From: Bacteroidales bacterium
GTDB lineage: Bacteria > Bacteroidota > Bacteroidia > Bacteroidales > Paludibacteraceae
Assembly: GCA_022777485.1 (NCBI GenBank)
Contig: JALFGC010000056.1
Coordinates: 1 to 34,461, forward strand
DNA: 34,461 bases
Reading direction: 5' to 3'
Part shown: piece after piece, positions 32,993 through 34,461 of the stretch
Layout: each line of letters begins with the position of its first letter
How positions within the stretch are numbered: position 1 is the stretch's first letter
Notes under the pieces: model-generated
Seen by the model: the letters and a program-made list of their open reading frames with translations, nothing else
Databases searched by the model: none
Told to the model about the DNA's origin: nothing
Made by a program: the position numbers and the translations under genes

Positions 32993-33096
32993 AGCCCCTT
33001 TGGGGCTGTACACGAAGCGAAGCTGAGTTAGATACACGCAGTTTATTACACGCAGTTCCTTACACGCAGCGCAGCGAAGTTAATTACACGAAGTTT
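32993..33096. repeat. Start-proximal repeat upstream of the DHH gene
   Basis: The palindrome AGCCCCTTTGGGGCT is followed by GTACACGAAGCGAAGCTGAG and then several ACACGCAGTT/ACACGAAGTT units, ending at the start codon. The element order matches the repeat before ftsZ (25414-25479). Confidence 0.82.
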
Positions 33097-34167
33097 ATGA
33101 GAAGCGAGTTTGAATCGATATACCGCTTGGTGGCCGAGGCAACCAAAGTAGTGATTACCACCCACATGTCGCCCGATGGAGACGCGATGGGCAGTGCGCT
33201 GGCGATGTACCATTGGCTGCGTTGCCGCCGTCCTGACTTGCAGTCGCTGACGGTTATCTTGCCCACGGCGGCGCCCGATTTCCTGATGTGGCTACCCGAT
33301 GCGGACAAGTGCTTGGTGCACGACCGGCAGCGCGAGGAGGCGGAGCAGCGCATGGCGGATGCGGACTTGATTATCTGCACGGACTTCAACGAGCCCAAGC
33401 GCGTCGGCGCACTGGCACCTGCGCTCTTGAAGGCAACCGGCAAGAAGGTCCTCATTGACCACCACCTGCACCCCTCCGACTTCGCGGATGTCATCGTCTC
33501 TGTCCCCGAGGCGCCCGCCACCTGCCAGTTGGTCTACGAACTCATCACAGCAGAGGAAAACACTCCCTCCCTTTGTAGGGAGGGTCGGGGTGGGTCCTCT
33601 ATCCCCACCTGCATTTACACTGGCTTGATGACCGATACCGGCAATTTCTCCTACAACTCCCGCAACCCAGAACTCTATCGTATCGTGGCGAGGCTGATAG
33701 AGTGGGGAGTGGACAAGGACGCTATTTACAACAATGTCTTCAACCAATACTCCGTGGACCGTATGCGGCTCGTAGGCTACTGCTTAAACCAGAAGATGCG
33801 CGTCTTCCCCGAATACCACATGGCACTTATCTACCTGAATCGCAAGGAGTTATACAAGTACAATTTCCAGTCGGGCGACGCTGAGGGAATCGTGAATATG
33901 CCGCTGCAGAGCAAGGACATCTACTATTCTTGCTTCATGCGTGAGGACAAAGCGACGCCCGAGGAGCAGGCAGCGCACAACGGCTGCAAGACCAAGATAA
34001 AGATTTCCCTACGCTCACAGGGAGACCGTCCGGTGAATATCCTTGCCGCCGAACTCTTCGGCGGCGGCGGACATGCCAACGCCAGCGGCGGCGAGTACTA
34101 CGGACCCATCTCCTCCGCCGTACAACGCTTCCTCTCCGGCTACACGCAGTTCTTCAAGAAAGACTAA
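33097..34167 (+). CDS. DHH/DHHA1 phosphoesterase (NrnA-like oligoribonuclease/pAp phosphatase)
   Basis: A 356-residue phosphoesterase of the DHH superfamily. The metal site is visible as HMSPDGDAMGS (23-33), ICTDFN (93-98), the signature DHH in VLIDHHLHP (121-123) and GLMTDTGNFSYNS (176-188). The DHHA1 domain carries the substrate-binding glycine loop GGGGHANASGG (about 326-336). NrnA proteins degrade very short RNAs and dephosphorylate pAp; some relatives cleave cyclic dinucleotide products. Residues 156-168 (TPSLCREGRGGSS) are encoded by a palindromic repeat that also occurs before ftsQ, an apparent in-frame insertion before strand TCIYTGLMTDTG. The frame stays open, so the protein is presumably functional. 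A second less conserved stretch is at about 285-302. Confidence 0.9.
   Translation: MRSEFESIYRLVAEATKVVITTHMSPDGDAMGSALAMYHWLRCRRPDLQSLTVILPTAAPDFLMWLPDADKCLVHDRQREEAEQRMADADLIICTDFNEPKRVGALAPALLKATGKKVLIDHHLHPSDFADVIVSVPEAPATCQLVYELITAEENTPSLCREGRGGSSIPTCIYTGLMTDTGNFSYNSRNPELYRIVARLIEWGVDKDAIYNNVFNQYSVDRMRLVGYCLNQKMRVFPEYHMALIYLNRKELYKYNFQSGDAEGIVNMPLQSKDIYYSCFMREDKATPEEQAAHNGCKTKIKISLRSQGDRPVNILAAELFGGGGHANASGGEYYGPISSAVQRFLSGYTQFFKKD
33563..33598. repeat. CTCCCTCCC/GGGAGGG palindrome inside the DHH gene
   Basis: Thirty-six bases nearly identical to the copy at 23307-23341 (three or four differences including one extra base). In this frame they encode TPSLCREGRGGSS within the DHH domain. 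Confidence 0.9.
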
Positions 34168-34198
34168 CCCCCGCAACTTGCCCCATACGGGACAAACC

Positions 34199-34237
34199 AA
34201 AAACTATCTAACCACCGCTCGTGTTTAGATAGTTTTT
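34199..34237 (+). terminator. Hairpin terminator after the DHH gene
   Basis: AAAAACTATCTAA (34199-34211) pairs perfectly over 13 bases with TTAGATAGTTTTT (34225-34237), ending in T5. The 3' arm is then repeated twice more as part of a 28-bp tandem array. Confidence 0.78.
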
Positions 34238-34310
34238 ATTGTGCAATCGCATTTAGATAGTTTTTATTGTGCAATCGTGTTTAGATAGTTTTTATGTTGC
34301 AATCGTATTT
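34224..34310. repeat. 28-bp direct tandem repeat, three copies plus a partial fourth
   Basis: Units start at 34224, 34252 and 34280 (TTTAGATAGTTTTTATTGTG then CAATCG and two variable bases), with a fourth start at 34308. There are no spacers between units. Each unit carries another copy of the 3' arm of the terminator hairpin. Confidence 0.93.
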
Positions 34311-34366
34311 AATGTGAGTTCGATATAAACAAACTATTCTCAGCAGTCAAAGACTAAATTGGTTTT

Positions 34367-34461
34367 CCCGACAGGTCGGGACAAGTTTGGTAATGAATTA
34401 ATGGTTAATTACACGTTAATTATACGTTAAAGAAAAATATCCCGACAGGTCGGGACAAGTT
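34367..34461. repeat. Paired CCCGAC/GTCGGG palindromes flanking an 11-bp-period stretch
   Basis: CCCGACAGGTCGGGACAAGTT occurs in two copies, at 34367 and at 34441, running to the window edge. Between them TAATGGTTAAT, TACACGTTAAT, TATACGTTAAA (34399-34431) form about three units of 11 bp. Confidence 0.8.

Noticed and set aside
34224..34310. Possible CRISPR array
   Set aside because: The 28-bp units are directly adjacent with no unique spacers, and no cas gene is present.

Overview
The window is chromosomal DNA from a member of the Bacteroidetes, most likely order Bacteroidales. The evidence is the phylum's own promoter form (a -7 box TAnnTTTG about 20 nt downstream of a TTG/TTTG -33 box, seen at nine places), the lack of clear Shine-Dalgarno sites, a full MoxR/Bat (Bacteroides aerotolerance) operon, the sigma-54 regulator/LptE/SecG cluster, and many lipoprotein signals. 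Everything with a recognisable product is core or common chromosomal content. I see no transposase, integrase, phage gene, CRISPR array, rRNA or tRNA.

Layout. (1) 1-1282: a PNGase F-like lipoprotein, closed by a bidirectional terminator. (2) 1327-6883, minus strand: sigma-54-type AAA+ regulator, LptE-like lipoprotein, SecG, a family-10-like glycosyl hydrolase, then a NifU-like Fe-S scaffold paired with a GGGtGRT-family protein. (3) 7047-12384, plus strand: an outer-membrane polysaccharide exporter and its tyrosine autokinase, without glycosyltransferases, then topoisomerase III. (4) 12505-21341, minus strand: moxR, DUF58, a membrane protein, batA, batB, batC, batD, batE. (5) 21837-28498, plus strand: murC, ftsQ, ftsA, ftsZ (the distal dcw division cluster), then a DedA membrane protein and nadC. 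(6) 28712-32838, minus strand: gapA, a candidate small RNA, rsgA, frr, pyrH. (7) 33097-34167, plus strand: a DHH/DHHA1 phosphoesterase, followed by repeat-rich DNA to the window edge.

The genes are ordinary; the unexplained structure lies between and occasionally inside them. Five kinds recur. (a) A roughly 115-150 bp imperfect palindrome built from GACCGCTTCGCTG and its complement sits within a few bases of the stop codon of moxR, the DUF58 gene, batA, pyrH and ftsZ, a single arm sits at frr, and a copy supplies the murC stop codon itself. (b) Tandem arrays with an 11-bp period (one helical turn) but different unit sequences occur at 5567, 12432, 21581, 28596 and, weakly, 34399. (c) Arrays with a 7-bp period occur in two bat intercistronic gaps and inside the sigma-54 regulator, where a change of one unit would frameshift away its DNA-binding domain. 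(d) A start-codon-proximal repeat is shared by ftsZ and the DHH gene. (e) A CTCCCTCCC/GGGAGGG palindrome abuts the ftsQ start and is also carried in frame inside the DHH gene, where it encodes about 13 residues. A promoter-terminator pair with no open reading frame between rsgA and gapA suggests an unannotated RNA of about 135 nt.

All calls come from reading the sequence and from memory of the families; no database search was possible.
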